64,000 bases of DNA from Actinopolyspora biskrensis (lineage in GTDB: Bacteria; Actinomycetota; Actinomycetes; Mycobacteriales; Pseudonocardiaceae), in NCBI RefSeq assembly GCF_013408175.1, contig NZ_JACBYW010000009.1:1-64000 (forward strand), given 5' to 3'. Positions 43,793 to 52,878 of the stretch are shown here, piece by piece. A program made the position numbers and the translations under genes. Position 1 is the first letter of the stretch. Each line of letters opens with the position of its first letter. Under the pieces are notes generated by a model, which ran no database searches, was not told the DNA's origin, and saw only the letters and a list, made by a program, of their open reading frames with translations.

Positions 43793-45759
43793 GCTCACCG
43801 CGACTTCTCTCCAACCGTTACGAGATCGAGGATCCCCTCGGTTACGGCGGCATGTCCGAGGTGCACCGTGGCCGGGACGTTCGGCTCGGCCGGGATGTCG
43901 CCGTGAAGGTGCTGCGTGCGGACCTCGCCAGGGACCCCACCTTCCAGCTGCGCTTCCGCCGAGAGGCCCAGAACGCCGCCGCGCTGAACCACCCTGCGAT
44001 CGTGGCCGTGTACGACACGGGCGAAACCGACTCGGAGAACGGTCCGCTGCCGTACATCGTCATGGAGTACGTCAGCGGCAGGACACTGCGTGACGTGGTC
44101 AAGAGCGAGGGACCGCTGGCCCCGCGCCGCGCGATGGAAGTCATGGCGGACGCTTCCGCCGCGCTCGACTTCAGCCACCGGAACGGCATCGTTCACCGGG
44201 ACGTGAAACCGGCCAACATCATGATCACCGACTCCGGCGCGGTGAAGGTGATGGACTTCGGCATCGCGCGGGCCGTGGCGGACGGCCAGGCGGCGGTGAC
44301 CCAGACCGCCGCGGTCATCGGAACGGCCCAGTACCTCTCCCCCGAGCAGGCCAGGGGGGAGACCGTCGACGCGCGCAGCGACGTCTACGCCTCCGGCTGC
44401 GTGCTGTTCGAACTGCTCTGCGGGCAGCCGCCGTTCACGGGCGACTCCCCGGTGGCCGTGGCCTACCAGCACGTCAGGGAGCAGCCGAGCAAACCCTCCG
44501 ACTCCAACGGCCAGGTTCCGGACGCGCTGGACGCCGTGGTGCTGAAGGCGCTCAGCAAGAGCCCGGAGAACCGCTACCAGTCGGCGGCGGAGATGCGCAC
44601 GGACCTGGTCCGGGTGCTGTCGGGACAGCGGCCGAAGGCACCGCTGCTGACGGCGGCCGCGGACGAGGACACCGAGAAGATGGGCGAGCCGGAGCCCACG
44701 CGGGTCAACCCCGAGCAGCCTCCGCCGACGGAGACGGCGGCGGCGGTTCCCCCCGACGACGACGGTTACGAGGAGCAGGACCGCAAGCGACGCAAGCGCT
44801 GGACGATCGGGCTGGTCACCTTCGCGTGCGTGGCCGCCTTCGCCGTGGTCGCCGGACTGGCCGCGATGATGGTCGGCGGTGGTCCCCAGCAATCCGAGAA
44901 GATCCAGCTCGGCTCTTACGAGGGACAGCGCATAAACGTGGCGCGGAACTCGGTTCGCGAGGCCGGGTTCCAGAACGTGCGGATCCAGACGCAGCCCTCC
45001 ACCACCGGCGAGGAGGGCACCGTGATCGACCAGAAGCCTGCTGAGGGCAACTATTCGCCGGACAGGGAGATAGTCCTGGTCAAGGGAACCGGTCCCGAAC
45101 AGGTGCAGGTGCCCGACCTGAGCGGGATGAACATCTCCCAGGCCCAGCGAGCGCTCGAGGACAAGGGGCTGAAGCTGGGCGTTCAGCGCGATACGAAGCA
45201 GGTCGAGGACCCGAGCAAGGTCGACAAGATCGTGGGCCAGAGCGAGGAGGGCAAGGTCCCGAAGAACACGGTCGTCAGGGTCACCATCGGCGAGGCCGTC
45301 CAGAAGCAGCCGGTTCCGGACGTCACCAGCTTCCAACTCGCCCAGGCCAAGCAGACGCTGACCTCCTCCGATTTCGAGGTCTCCACCAAGCGGGTGGACT
45401 CGAGCGAGAAGGCCGACACCGTGGTGAAGCAGAGCCCCCCCGGAGGAGCGAAGGCCGAACCCGGTGACACGATCACGCTGTCGGTGTCGAACGGTTCGCA
45501 GATGCAGATGCCCGACCTGAGCGGACTGGAAGCCTCCGAGGCCAAGAAGGCGCTACGCGACAACGGCTTCGAGGGCAACGTCTCCACGGAGAAGAAGCCG
45601 GTTTCGGACTCCTCCAAGGAGGACACCGTGGTGTCCACCTCACCGTCGGCGGGCTCCGAGATCGACAAGAGCCAGAGCGTGACCCTCTACATCGGCACGG
45701 AGCAGGAAACCCCGAGCTCCAGCAGTTCCACGGAGACCAGCGACGGGCTGTTCCCGTAA
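43789..45759 (+). CDS. pknB: Ser/Thr kinase PknB with four PASTA domains
   Basis: PknB senses muropeptides or lipid II through its PASTA domains and controls wall synthesis. The 656-residue protein has the kinase domain with Lys40, HRDVKPANI (Asp138), DFGIA (Asp156) and activation-loop Thr171 and Thr173 at the same numbers as in Mycobacterium. A juxtamembrane linker leads to one membrane helix ([20 protein letters not shown]). Four PASTA repeats follow (starting near [55 protein letters not shown]), ending in a Ser/Thr tail. It is the last gene of the operon, with a hairpin after the stop. Confidence 0.97.
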   Translation: MSSPRLLSNRYEIEDPLGYGGMSEVHRGRDVRLGRDVAVKVLRADLARDPTFQLRFRREAQNAAALNHPAIVAVYDTGETDSENGPLPYIVMEYVSGRTLRDVVKSEGPLAPRRAMEVMADASAALDFSHRNGIVHRDVKPANIMITDSGAVKVMDFGIARAVADGQAAVTQTAAVIGTAQYLSPEQARGETVDARSDVYASGCVLFELLCGQPPFTGDSPVAVAYQHVREQPSKPSDSNGQVPDALDAVVLKALSKSPENRYQSAAEMRTDLVRVLSGQRPKAPLLTAAADEDTEKMGEPEPTRVNPEQPPPTETAAAVPPDDDGYEEQDRKRRKRWTIGLVTFACVAAFAVVAGLAAMMVGGGPQQSEKIQLGSYEGQRINVARNSVREAGFQNVRIQTQPSTTGEEGTVIDQKPAEGNYSPDREIVLVKGTGPEQVQVPDLSGMNISQAQRALEDKGLKLGVQRDTKQVEDPSKVDKIVGQSEEGKVPKNTVVRVTIGEAVQKQPVPDVTSFQLAQAKQTLTSSDFEVSTKRVDSSEKADTVVKQSPPGGAKAEPGDTITLSVSNGSQMQMPDLSGLEASEAKKALRDNGFEGNVSTEKKPVSDSSKEDTVVSTSPSAGSEIDKSQSVTLYIGTEQETPSSSSSTETSDGLFP

Positions 45760-45768
45760 CCGGCAGGC

Positions 45769-45804
45769 CGCCCCGCCGGGTCGCGTCAGCGGCCCGGCGG
45801 GGCG
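45769..45804 (+). terminator. Terminator hairpin after pknB
   Basis: CGCCCCGCCGGG (45769-45780) pairs with CCCGGCGGGGCG (45793-45804) about ten bases after the pknB stop. There is no T-run. Confidence 0.65.
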
Positions 45805-45869
45805 CGCCCGCGGAGCGAGCGGCTCGGAGCACCGGCCCGGATGCGTCGCGAAGCAGCGGGGCACGTGAT

Positions 45870-45961
45870 GGACGGCTGCTCGGTATCGGGGCTCGGCGGG
45901 GCGAGAGCCCGCGGGAGGTTCCGCCACCCGCACCGCCACGCGAACCGGGACGACGAAGTCC
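45870..45961 (-). repeat. Dispersed intergenic repeat R7
   Basis: The minus strand reads CCCGGTTCGCGTGGCGG, GGCGGAACCTCCCGCGGG and CTCTCGCCCCGCC toward GCCCCGATACCG, matching modules A to C. The A/B part is close to R2. It lies just before the NTF2-like gene start, pointing away from it, so no gene stop precedes it. Confidence 0.65.
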
Positions 45962-45976
45962 TATTAGAGTCGCGGT

Positions 45977-46384
45977 ATGACTTCGGGGGAAGTGACTCAG
46001 GTTTCGGAGACCGTCGAGCACTACGTGCGGCTACTCGACGCCGGTGACGTACCCGGCGTACTGCGGCTCTTCGCCGAGGAGGGTGTGGTCTCCTCCCCGA
46101 TGCAGGGCAAGATCCCGGCGCGGGAGTTCTACCCCGAACTCGCGGCGACGCTGCAGCGTGCGGAGATAACCGCCCAGGAGGTCTTCGTCTCCACCACCGA
46201 TCCGCACCGCGCCGCCGTACGCTTCCGCTACGACTGGACCGCGGCGGCCGACAACCCTCCGAACTTCGACTGCATCGACGTGATCACTCTCGACGCGGAC
46301 GGGTTGATCTCGGAACTCAGGTTCGTCTACGACACCCACCCGCTTCGGGTGGCCTGGCAGAACGCGCTGGACAGGTTGCGCTGA
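45977..46384 (+). CDS. NTF2/SnoaL-like protein
   Basis: This 135-residue protein has the cone-shaped NTF2/ketosteroid-isomerase fold pattern: an N-terminal helix YVRLLDAGDVPGVLRLFAEE, then strands (VVSSPMQGK, AAVRFRYDWTA, FDCIDVITLDADGLISELRF) ending in a short helix. Family members are steroid isomerases, polyketide cyclases or binding proteins. The catalytic Asp pair of ketosteroid isomerase cannot be assigned with confidence. It starts with ATG 45977 right after repeat R7, and is convergent with trpG. Confidence 0.82.
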   Translation: MTSGEVTQVSETVEHYVRLLDAGDVPGVLRLFAEEGVVSSPMQGKIPAREFYPELAATLQRAEITAQEVFVSTTDPHRAAVRFRYDWTAAADNPPNFDCIDVITLDADGLISELRFVYDTHPLRVAWQNALDRLR

Positions 46385-46427
46385 CCGCGTTCGAGAAGTT
46401 CGTCGCGAGCAGCCGGGCAGCCGCGAG

Positions 46428-46443
46428 GACCCCGCGCGGGGTC
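46428..46443. terminator. Palindrome between convergent genes
   Basis: GACCCCGC and GCGGGGTC form a perfect 8+8 palindrome that overlaps the trpG stop codon and lies between the convergent NTF2-like and trpG genes. Confidence 0.5.
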
Positions 46444-47083
46444 AGCGCAGCGCGTTCGCGGCCACCTCGCGCATACCTCGCTCCAGCTGCTCCACCGTCG
46501 CCTCGTCGGCGGGGTGCCCGGCGGCCTCCATCCAGTTGGCCAGCATCCGATGCCCGCCCTCGGTCAGCACCGACTCGGGGTGGAACTGGACACCTTCCAG
46601 TGGCAGCTCGCGGTGCCGCATGCCCATGACCACACCGCCGGCCGTGCGGGCCGTGACGTCGAACTCCTCCGGGACGCTGTCCGGACGGACGGTCAACGAG
46701 TGGTAGCGCGTCGCGACCACCGGCCGCGGAAGGCCGGTGAAGACGCCGACGCCCTCGTGCTCTATCTCGCTGGTCTTGCCGTGCAGCAGCTCCGGCGCCC
46801 GCTCGACGGTTCCGCCCCGAGCCGCGCCGACGGCCTGGTGTCCCAGGCACACCCCCAGCAGCGCCTTGCCCGTTCCGGCGCACTCCGAGACCAGCTCCAT
46901 CGAGCGCCCGGCGCGCTGCGGCGTGCCCGGTCCCGGGCTGAGCAGCACACCGTCCGCCCGCTCGACGTCGGCGTCCGTGACCGCGTCGTTGCGGCGGACC
47001 ACGCACTCCGCCCCGAGCTGCGCCAGGTACTGCACCAGGTTGTAGACGAAGCTGTCGTAGTTGTCGACCACCAGAACCCGCAC
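46442..47083 (-). CDS. trpG: Glutamine amidotransferase (anthranilate / aminodeoxychorismate synthase component II)
   Basis: The 213-residue class I amidotransferase transfers ammonia from glutamine to the TrpE- or PabB-type chorismate enzyme. The catalytic Cys is in GKALLGVCLGHQAVG and the His-Glu pair in VQFHPESVLT, with DNYDSFVYNLVQYLAQLG at the N-terminus and LSPGPGTP binding the substrate. The gene sits beside the pknB end, as in Mycobacterium, where it is named trpG and may serve both tryptophan and folate. No trpE or pabB is in the window. Which pathway it serves is undecided (pabA is an alternative name). Confidence 0.93.
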   Translation of the reverse strand: MRVLVVDNYDSFVYNLVQYLAQLGAECVVRRNDAVTDADVERADGVLLSPGPGTPQRAGRSMELVSECAGTGKALLGVCLGHQAVGAARGGTVERAPELLHGKTSEIEHEGVGVFTGLPRPVVATRYHSLTVRPDSVPEEFDVTARTAGGVVMGMRHRELPLEGVQFHPESVLTEGGHRMLANWMEAAGHPADEATVEQLERGMREVAANALR

Positions 47084-47296
47084 GGCACCAGCCTACGGGT
47101 AGCTCGCCTCGCGGAGCGACCCCGGACGCTCCCGTGTCGGGGCCAACACCGCCCCCACCAGCGGGCCGAAACATCCGATTCACCCGTTGTGCTGCGACGA
47201 CACCCCGGGTCGCGCGGCCGAACGGCCCGAAATGCGATAGCCTGCGCATCTCGTGGACACAAGTCGGTCGCCAGCTCCGAACGCGGTGGTAGCGCC

Positions 47297-48694
47297 GTGA
47301 GCCCCGCGGGCAGCGAACGGCGCGTTCTCACCCTCCCGCATCGCGTCGTGCAACCGCTGCGCAAGCTGTCCCGTGCCAGCCACCCCGCCAGGATGGTCGT
47401 CATCGGCTTCGCGCTCGCCGTGCTGGTCGGGACGGTGCTGCTGATGCTTCCGATCTCGACCCAGCACGGCACCACCAGCTGGGTGACCGCCTTGTTCACC
47501 TCCACCTCGGCGGTGTGCGTGACCGGTCTGGTCGTGGTCGACACCGCCGGGCACTGGTCCACCTTCGGCGAGCTGGTCATCCTCGGGCTCATCCAGGTGG
47601 GCGGACTCGGCATCATGACCCTGGCCTCACTGCTGGGGATGCTCGTGGTCCGCAGGCTCGGGCTGCGGATGCGCCGCAACGCGCAGACCGAGACCAAAAG
47701 CCTCGGGCTCGGCGACATCCGCTCGGTGGTCGCCGGGGTCATCGCCCTCAGCCTCACCATCGAACTGCTCATCTCCTGCGCGCTCACCGCCCGATTCGCG
47801 TACGGGTACGGGCAGCCGCTGGGGCACGCCGCCTACTTCGGGATCTTCCACGCCGTCTCCGCGTTCAACAACGCCGGGTTCTCGCTGTACCCGGACAGCC
47901 TCCAGCGCTACGCCGCCGACCCGCTGGTCTGCCTTCCGGTGCTGTTCGCGGTGATCATCGGCGGGCTGGGGTTCCCCGTGCTGTTCGAGATCGGCAGGAG
48001 GCTGCGCGGGAAACGGCGGCGCTGGACGCTCCACGCGAAAGTCACCCTCAACACCTACGCGGCACTGCTGCTCATAGGCGTGTGCGTGTTCCTGGGCTTC
48101 GAGTGGAACAATCCGGAGACCCTCGGCTCGTTCGGAACCGGCGGCAAACTGATGGCCGGGGTGTTCCACGGGGTCACCCCGCGGACAGCCGGGTTCACGA
48201 CAGTGGACGTCGGGGAGATCAACTCGACCACGATGCTGGTGAACGACGTGCTGATGTTCATCGGCGGCGGCAGCGCGGGCACGTCGGGCGGAATCAAGGT
48301 CACCACCTTCGCGCTGCTGGCCTTCGTCATCCTCACCGAGGTGCGCGGCGAGTACCAGGTGCACGTGCTGCACCGCAAACTCCCCACGAGCGTGCAGCGG
48401 CAGGCGCTGACCGTGGTTCTCGTGGCCGTGGGCATGGTATTCACAGCTACCCTGCTGCTGCTGATGCTCACGCCCTTCGGGCTGGACGCCGTGCTGTTCG
48501 AGTCCGTCTCGGCCTTCGGTACCGTCGGCCTCTCCACCGGGATCACGGACCAGCTTCCCCGGCTGGGGGAGCTGGTGCTCACGGCCCTGATGTTCACGGG
48601 CAGGCTGGGGCCGATCACCATGGCCTCGGCGCTCGCGCTGCGGGAACGCGGACGCCGCTACGATTTGCCGGAGGAGCGACCGATCGTTGGCTAA
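47297..48694 (+). CDS. TrkH/KtrB-type potassium transporter subunit
   Basis: The 465-residue membrane protein is the ion-conducting subunit of Trk/Ktr-type K+ uptake. The four pore-loop signatures with their conserved Gly are visible: STSAVCVTGLVV, HAVSAFNNAGFSLY, GVTPRTAGFTTVDVG and SVSAFGTVGLSTG. The GTG at 47297 follows GGTGG; a long upstream frame is non-coding because it antisense-overlaps trpG. Its stop overlaps the next gene start by eight bases, so the regulatory subunit is made from the same mRNA. Ktr-like (Na+-coupled) versus Trk cannot be told apart by eye. Confidence 0.92.
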   Translation: MSPAGSERRVLTLPHRVVQPLRKLSRASHPARMVVIGFALAVLVGTVLLMLPISTQHGTTSWVTALFTSTSAVCVTGLVVVDTAGHWSTFGELVILGLIQVGGLGIMTLASLLGMLVVRRLGLRMRRNAQTETKSLGLGDIRSVVAGVIALSLTIELLISCALTARFAYGYGQPLGHAAYFGIFHAVSAFNNAGFSLYPDSLQRYAADPLVCLPVLFAVIIGGLGFPVLFEIGRRLRGKRRRWTLHAKVTLNTYAALLLIGVCVFLGFEWNNPETLGSFGTGGKLMAGVFHGVTPRTAGFTTVDVGEINSTTMLVNDVLMFIGGGSAGTSGGIKVTTFALLAFVILTEVRGEYQVHVLHRKLPTSVQRQALTVVLVAVGMVFTATLLLLMLTPFGLDAVLFESVSAFGTVGLSTGITDQLPRLGELVLTALMFTGRLGPITMASALALRERGRRYDLPEERPIVG

Positions 48695-49361
48695 GGACAC
48701 CCAGAAAGCACGCCCGTCACGCGTGGTCGTGATCGGGCTGGGCCGCTTCGGCGGATCACTCGCCGTGGAACTGGTCGAACGCGGTTCCGAAGTCCTCGCC
48801 CTGGACAACCGACCGCACCTGGTTCAGCAGTTCTCCGACGCGGTCACCCACGCGGCCGTCGCCGACACCACCGACCCGGAGGTGCTGCGCCAGCTCGACG
48901 TGCCCGACTTCCGCAGGGCGGTCGTGGCCATCGGCGACGACCTGGAGGCCAGCATCCTGACCACCTCGCTGCTCGCCGACTTCGAGATCCCCCACATCTG
49001 GGCGAAAGCGGTCAGTCGTCAGCACGGCCGCATCCTGGAACGGGTCGGCGCGCACCGTGTCGTGCTCCCCGAGCACGACATGGGCGAACGGGTGGCCCAC
49101 CTGGTCACCGGCAGGATGCTCGACTACATCCAGTTCGAGGACGACTACGCGATCGTCAAGACAAGGGCCCCCGCCGCAGCGGTGGAACGTCCCCTGTCCG
49201 AGACCAGGGTGCGCAGCAAGTACGGGGTGACCGTCGTCGGCATCAAACGCCTCGGCGAAGGGTTCACCTACGCCACCCAGGAGACCGTGCTGCACCACGG
49301 GGACATCCTCATCGTGTCCGGCAGGTCCCGGGACGTCGAGCGATTCGCCGACCTGACTTGA
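48687..49361 (+). CDS. TrkA/KtrA potassium-channel regulatory subunit
   Basis: The 224-residue cytosolic RCK protein binds NAD(H), ATP or similar and gates the TrkH/KtrB subunit. It has the Rossmann motif VVVIGLGRFGGSLAVELVER (residues about 11-30), the Asp of the second strand in ALDNRPHLV, and a C-terminal TrkA_C domain (SKYGVTVVGIKRLGEGF, VLHHGDILIVSGRSRDVER). One RCK unit is present, as in KtrA. The TTG start has GAGGAG upstream and overlaps the end of the transporter gene. Confidence 0.92.
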   Translation: MAKDTQKARPSRVVVIGLGRFGGSLAVELVERGSEVLALDNRPHLVQQFSDAVTHAAVADTTDPEVLRQLDVPDFRRAVVAIGDDLEASILTTSLLADFEIPHIWAKAVSRQHGRILERVGAHRVVLPEHDMGERVAHLVTGRMLDYIQFEDDYAIVKTRAPAAAVERPLSETRVRSKYGVTVVGIKRLGEGFTYATQETVLHHGDILIVSGRSRDVERFADLT

Positions 49362-49375
49362 CGGGGAGGGCCGTG

Positions 49376-49420
49376 CGAGTTGCCCGGGTGGTTCCTCGGC
49401 CCGCACGTGAGTCGGCGCCC
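49376..49420 (+). repeat. Dispersed intergenic repeat R8 (partial)
   Basis: Just after the TrkA stop the plus strand has GAGTTGCCCGGGTGG and CGGCCCGCACGTGAGTCGG, close to the A module and following CACGTGAG of R9. The B module is not recognisable. Confidence 0.5.
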
Positions 49421-49521
49421 TGCCGCGTCGGGCCCCTCCCCAGCAGCGGCCTGCGCCGCTTGAGAGACCTGTCGGGAACGCCGGGCCGGTGCGGCTCGTG
49501 AACCGCTCCCGGAGACGGTGG

Positions 49522-49677
49522 TCACTCCAGCGTCGGGTCCCCGAAGGGCAACCTCGGCTCGACCCACGGGAAGACCACGAACAGCAGCAGCGCCACGACC
49601 GCCGCGATCAGCAACAGCGCCTGGAGCACCCTGATCGGCAGCGGCCCGGGCAGGTGCCGCCAGATCCACGCGTACAC
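49522..49677 (-). CDS. Small conserved membrane protein (51 aa)
   Basis: A 51-residue frame (MYAWIWRHLPGPLPIRVLQA and on) starts at GTG 49677 with GGAGG eight bases upstream. It contains one membrane segment (VLQALLLIAAVVALLLFVVF) followed by PWVEPRLPFGDPTLE outside or inside. I recognise this as the short membrane protein that accompanies the crgA/sortase region in actinomycetes. It lies 53 bases after the sortase stop on the same strand, so it is co-transcribed. It may assist cell-envelope or division proteins; no direct evidence. Confidence 0.8.
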   Translation of the reverse strand: MYAWIWRHLPGPLPIRVLQALLLIAAVVALLLFVVFPWVEPRLPFGDPTLE

Positions 49678-49730
49678 TCACGTCACCTCCGCTGCCCGGC
49701 CGCTCGCGGTCGCCCCCGTTTCCACGGGTA

Positions 49731-50567
49731 TCACCCCTCCTCCAGCTCGGGAGGCCGCAGCTCGGGCCGCTCGGCGACCTTCGGGTAGCGCTTGGTCAGC
49801 ACACCGTGCACGATCATGCGCTTCTCCGCCGAGTACTTGGGGTGGCAGGTGGTCAGCGTGATCAGCCTGCTCCGCCACTCCTCCGGCACCGTGCCGGGCG
49901 GCCGCCCCGGAACCGGGTTGATCACCTCGCGTCGTGCGGGCCCGACCACGGTCCTGCCGTGAACCCCCTGGTAAGGACCCCCGATCGGTGCCACACCCGA
50001 GCAGTCCGGGTCCTGCTCGCCGCGGTTCCACCCCTCGGCCTCCTCGCTCATCGGCAGTACCCGGTAGACGAACCACTCGGCCCTGGTCTCGACCACCAGC
50101 GCATCGCAGGAGCTCAACCCGTCGAGCTCCCCGAAAGGGGCCATGCGCCCCGAGCGGTGGCCTGCCACGGCGAAATTGCCGCGTTGCCCCGGCAGCGCGG
50201 TACCGGCGTAGTGCCCCGGCCCGGCGGCCAGGCTTTCCCGGCCGGTCCCCTCCAGCACGGTGAACGGGAAATCCGGTCCCAGCGCCGGTACGTGGAGCCT
50301 GGCGAAACCGCTGCCGGGTATGGGATCGAGTCGCTGCTCCCCTTCGTCCCCCGAAGGCCGGTCCCAGCGCTGGCGCAGTTCTGCGGTGGCCGCTTCCTGC
50401 TCGCGCGCGGAGAACCAGCTGGTCACCTGGATCTCGTAGAAGACGAACAGCAGAACGATCAGACCGAGCGTGATCAGCAGCTCTCCGAGTCCGCGCAGCA
50501 CGGAACGCGAACGCCGCGGCCCCGGCTCCGGGGGCGGGGCCTGTGGAGAGGCCCGCGTGGTTGTCAC
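49731..50567 (-). CDS. Class E sortase
   Basis: The 278-residue membrane-anchored transpeptidase attaches LAxTG-type proteins to the cell wall. It has an N-terminal membrane helix (VLRGLGELLITLGLIVLLFV), the catalytic His in NFAVAGHRS, the catalytic Cys in LITLTTCHPKYSAEKR, and a downstream Arg in the same motif. These match class E sortases of actinobacteria. The GTG start follows GGAGGAG. No substrate with a sorting signal is adjacent. It is divergent from crgA across 261 bases. Confidence 0.93.
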   Translation of the reverse strand: MTTTRASPQAPPPEPGPRRSRSVLRGLGELLITLGLIVLLFVFYEIQVTSWFSAREQEAATAELRQRWDRPSGDEGEQRLDPIPGSGFARLHVPALGPDFPFTVLEGTGRESLAAGPGHYAGTALPGQRGNFAVAGHRSGRMAPFGELDGLSSCDALVVETRAEWFVYRVLPMSEEAEGWNRGEQDPDCSGVAPIGGPYQGVHGRTVVGPARREVINPVPGRPPGTVPEEWRSRLITLTTCHPKYSAEKRMIVHGVLTKRYPKVAERPELRPPELEEG

Positions 50568-50828
50568 CGTGTAGCTCCTCCCCGAATTCGTTCGAGGGAT
50601 CTCGCGGGAAGCATACGGGTTGTTCGGAAAATCCCGAGATTGCGTTAACGTGTGAGTGTAGATGGGTCGCCGTGGGGCGATTCGGTGCGAGTCCGGTCGA
50701 GGCGGTACGACGTCGGCCCTTCCGGGCTCTCCCGGGTCACCTCGCCGCGCGGCGCACGGAACGTGTCGAGGAGGCCGAGCTCGGCCGCAGGGCGGCGGGG
50801 ATCGGCCGAACCACCTGGCGAGGACACC

Positions 50829-51095
50829 ATGCCCAAGTCAAAGGTCCGCAAGAAGACCTCCACACCCCCGCCGGTCGATCGCCGCACACCGGTGAAGGCG
50901 AAGTCGGCAGGGCCCTCGCACCCGATCTATGTCGGCGTGATGCTCGGCATGATGCTGCTGGGTCTGCTGTGGCTGGTCGTCAACTACCTGGCGGGCCCGA
51001 AGATTCCCTTCATGGCCGAGCTGGGGCCGTGGAACTTCGCCGTCGGGTTCGGTTTCATGATCATCGGGCTGTTGATGACCATGAAATGGCGGTGA
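50829..51095 (+). CDS. crgA: Cell division protein CrgA
   Basis: CrgA is a small two-helix membrane protein that joins FtsZ-ring, septal PBPs and CwsA. The 88-residue product has the basic N-terminus [15 protein letters not shown], then two membrane helices ([20 protein letters not shown] and [18 protein letters not shown]) separated by [18 protein letters not shown], the typical signature. The ATG is chosen over an upstream frame by the family N-terminus. Its position next to sortase and the PH-like protein agrees with the origin-proximal division locus. Confidence 0.95.
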   Translation: MPKSKVRKKTSTPPPVDRRTPVKAKSAGPSHPIYVGVMLGMMLLGLLWLVVNYLAGPKIPFMAELGPWNFAVGFGFMIIGLLMTMKWR

Positions 51096-51185
51096 GCGAG
51101 ATGCGAAGCGGGTTCCGGCGAATCACACGGATGTAACCTATCCCCATGTGGACAACCCTTGTGGACAACTCCGCTCGGGGCTGTT

Positions 51186-51638
51186 GTGCGGCAGGCTGAC
51201 GACGGAGGAGGCGCGGAACCCGGCGGGAGTCTCCGCTGGAGCACCTCACCGGCCCTCATCGGGATCGGGTGGGTGCTGGCCTGCGCGCTCGGCCTGAGCC
51301 CGCTGCTGACCGGGAACGCGGTGGACACGGCTTTCGTCACCGCGGGGGCCCTGCTGCTCGCGGCCGCCTCCGGCTGCCTGACCTACCTGCGTCCGCGGCT
51401 GCGGGCCGACTCGGCGGGGATCGCGGTGCGCACGCTGGGCGGCGCGCACAGCTGGCCCTGGGAACGGGTTTCCGTCCGGATCAGCAGGAGCAGACGTCTC
51501 GGGCGCGAGACGCCCGTGCTCGAGCTGGACGTCCCCGAAGCCGACGTGCTCGGCGGACTTCTCGTGCTCGGCCGGTTCGACCTGGGGACGGAACCGGCCG
51601 AGGTCGCCGAACAGCTCGAACGGCTGCGACGCCGGTAG
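51186..51638 (+). CDS. PH-like membrane protein
   Basis: The 150-residue protein has two hydrophobic segments (ALIGIGWVLACALGLSPLL, AFVTAGALLLAAASGCLTYL) followed by a C-terminal PH-like domain (RLRADSAGIAVRTLGGAHSW, PWERVSVRISRS). This is the architecture of the conserved membrane protein next to crgA in mycobacteria. The start may be TTG 51159 instead. A role in the envelope or division complex is inferred from location. Confidence 0.8.
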   Translation: MRQADDGGGAEPGGSLRWSTSPALIGIGWVLACALGLSPLLTGNAVDTAFVTAGALLLAAASGCLTYLRPRLRADSAGIAVRTLGGAHSWPWERVSVRISRSRRLGRETPVLELDVPEADVLGGLLVLGRFDLGTEPAEVAEQLERLRRR

Positions 51639-51792
51639 AGCTCCCGGAAAGCTTCCACGACTTCCCCGCAAAAAGACCCGCCGTCCTCGCGTCAGGGGGA
51701 ACTCCCGGCAGAAGGCCCACGCCGAAGCGCAGGTGCTCTGAGCCCACGCAGGACGAGAAGCTCCGGTGCGTGAGTCGGATGCATCGCGAGGC

Positions 51793-51888
51793 GGGAGGGC
51801 ACGTGGCGTGGGTCGCTCCTCCAACACTTCCCGAGGCGCGGCCTCACGTGCCGGAAGCCGACCCACCCGAGCAAGTCATACCGCAAGA
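51793..51888 (-). repeat. Dispersed intergenic repeat R9
   Basis: On the minus strand, right after the rhomboid TAG, ATGACTTGCTCGGGTGGG and TTCCGGCACGTGAGGC match modules A and the R8 variant. Additional inverted words (GACCCACGCCACGTGCC) suggest an RNA hairpin of about 70 bases. Modules B and C are not clear. Confidence 0.55.
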
Positions 51889-51892
51889 CATC

Positions 51893-52828
51893 CTAAGTAA
51901 GCAGGACGCACCTGTACTCACCGCGACTCATCCCGCAGACCGTGTCGCCCAGCGCCGCGTCCCGCGTGAACATCGCCGCGAGCAGCACCACGAGCAGCGC
52001 CAGCAGCGCGCCGGACTGCCACACGAGGCGCCGGTTCGCCGGTGCGTAGATCAGCGCGGCCGTGGCGGCCGTGCCCAGCACCAGGCCACCCAGGTGACCG
52101 AACAGCGATATCCCGGGGATGGTCAGGGTCAGCACCACGTTGAGGCCGATCACCAGCAGGATCGGCCTCATGTTCAGCTTCAGCCGCCACGCCGCGACCG
52201 CGATCCCGCCGAACAGGCCGTACAGCGCGGCGGAAGCGCCCACCACGGGTTGGAACACCGATCCGAACAGGAACACGAACATGCTTCCGCCGAGCAGCCC
52301 GAGCAGGTACACCGCGCAGAAGCGGATCCGGCCGAGCAGCACCTCCATGTCACGGCCGACGACCCACAGGGCGACCATGTTGACCACCATGTGGATCATC
52401 CCCTGGTGCAGGAAGCCGGAGGTGACCACGCGCCACCACTCGCCCGCCGCCACCTGCGCGGGAGCCATCCGCCACTGGAGGAACAGCTCCGAGCGGAAGT
52501 TCTCCGCGGCGGATCCGGCCTGAACGGCGCTGAGCACGAACAGCAGCACGTTCACCGCGATCAGCGCCGGAACCACGATCGGCTTGCCGCCCACCCTGGC
52601 TCCGGCGATCGTCACCGGCTCACGGGTGTTTCGCCGGCCCTGCCGGACGCAGTCCACGCAGTGGTAGCCGACGCTGGCCTCGCGCAGGCAGTCCGGGCAA
52701 GCCGGACGCTCGCAGCGAGTGCAGCGCAGGCCGGTGGGTCGGTCCGGGTGACGGAAGCAGCCGGGCATGGCCTGCGCTCCGTGCTGCTCATCGGGCTGTC
52801 CGGGCGGAACGTTCACGTCAGGCCCCAC
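51893..52828 (-). CDS. Rhomboid intramembrane serine protease
   Basis: This 311-residue protein has an N-terminal zinc-binding B-box-like part (CFRHPDRPTGLRCTRCERPA, CPDCLREASVGYHCVDC) and six or more membrane helices. The catalytic Ser lies in VVGASAALYGLFGG and the His in ISLFGHLGGLVLG; FLHQGMIHMVVNMVALWVVG is the conserved His-rich helix. Rhomboids cleave membrane proteins within the bilayer. The zinc domain is a common actinobacterial addition. It is 50 bases downstream of ppiA on the same strand. Confidence 0.92.
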   Translation of the reverse strand: MGPDVNVPPGQPDEQHGAQAMPGCFRHPDRPTGLRCTRCERPACPDCLREASVGYHCVDCVRQGRRNTREPVTIAGARVGGKPIVVPALIAVNVLLFVLSAVQAGSAAENFRSELFLQWRMAPAQVAAGEWWRVVTSGFLHQGMIHMVVNMVALWVVGRDMEVLLGRIRFCAVYLLGLLGGSMFVFLFGSVFQPVVGASAALYGLFGGIAVAAWRLKLNMRPILLVIGLNVVLTLTIPGISLFGHLGGLVLGTAATAALIYAPANRRLVWQSGALLALLVVLLAAMFTRDAALGDTVCGMSRGEYRCVLLT

Positions 52829-52878
52829 TACACACGCGGCCCGTCGGCTCGACGCTCACGCGTCTGCTCGAAAAGGGC

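Noticed and set aside
43384-43798. Separate minus-strand gene across the pknA end
   Set aside because: No ribosome site was found and the pknA frame ends in an exact ATGA overlap with pknB; kept only as a finding.
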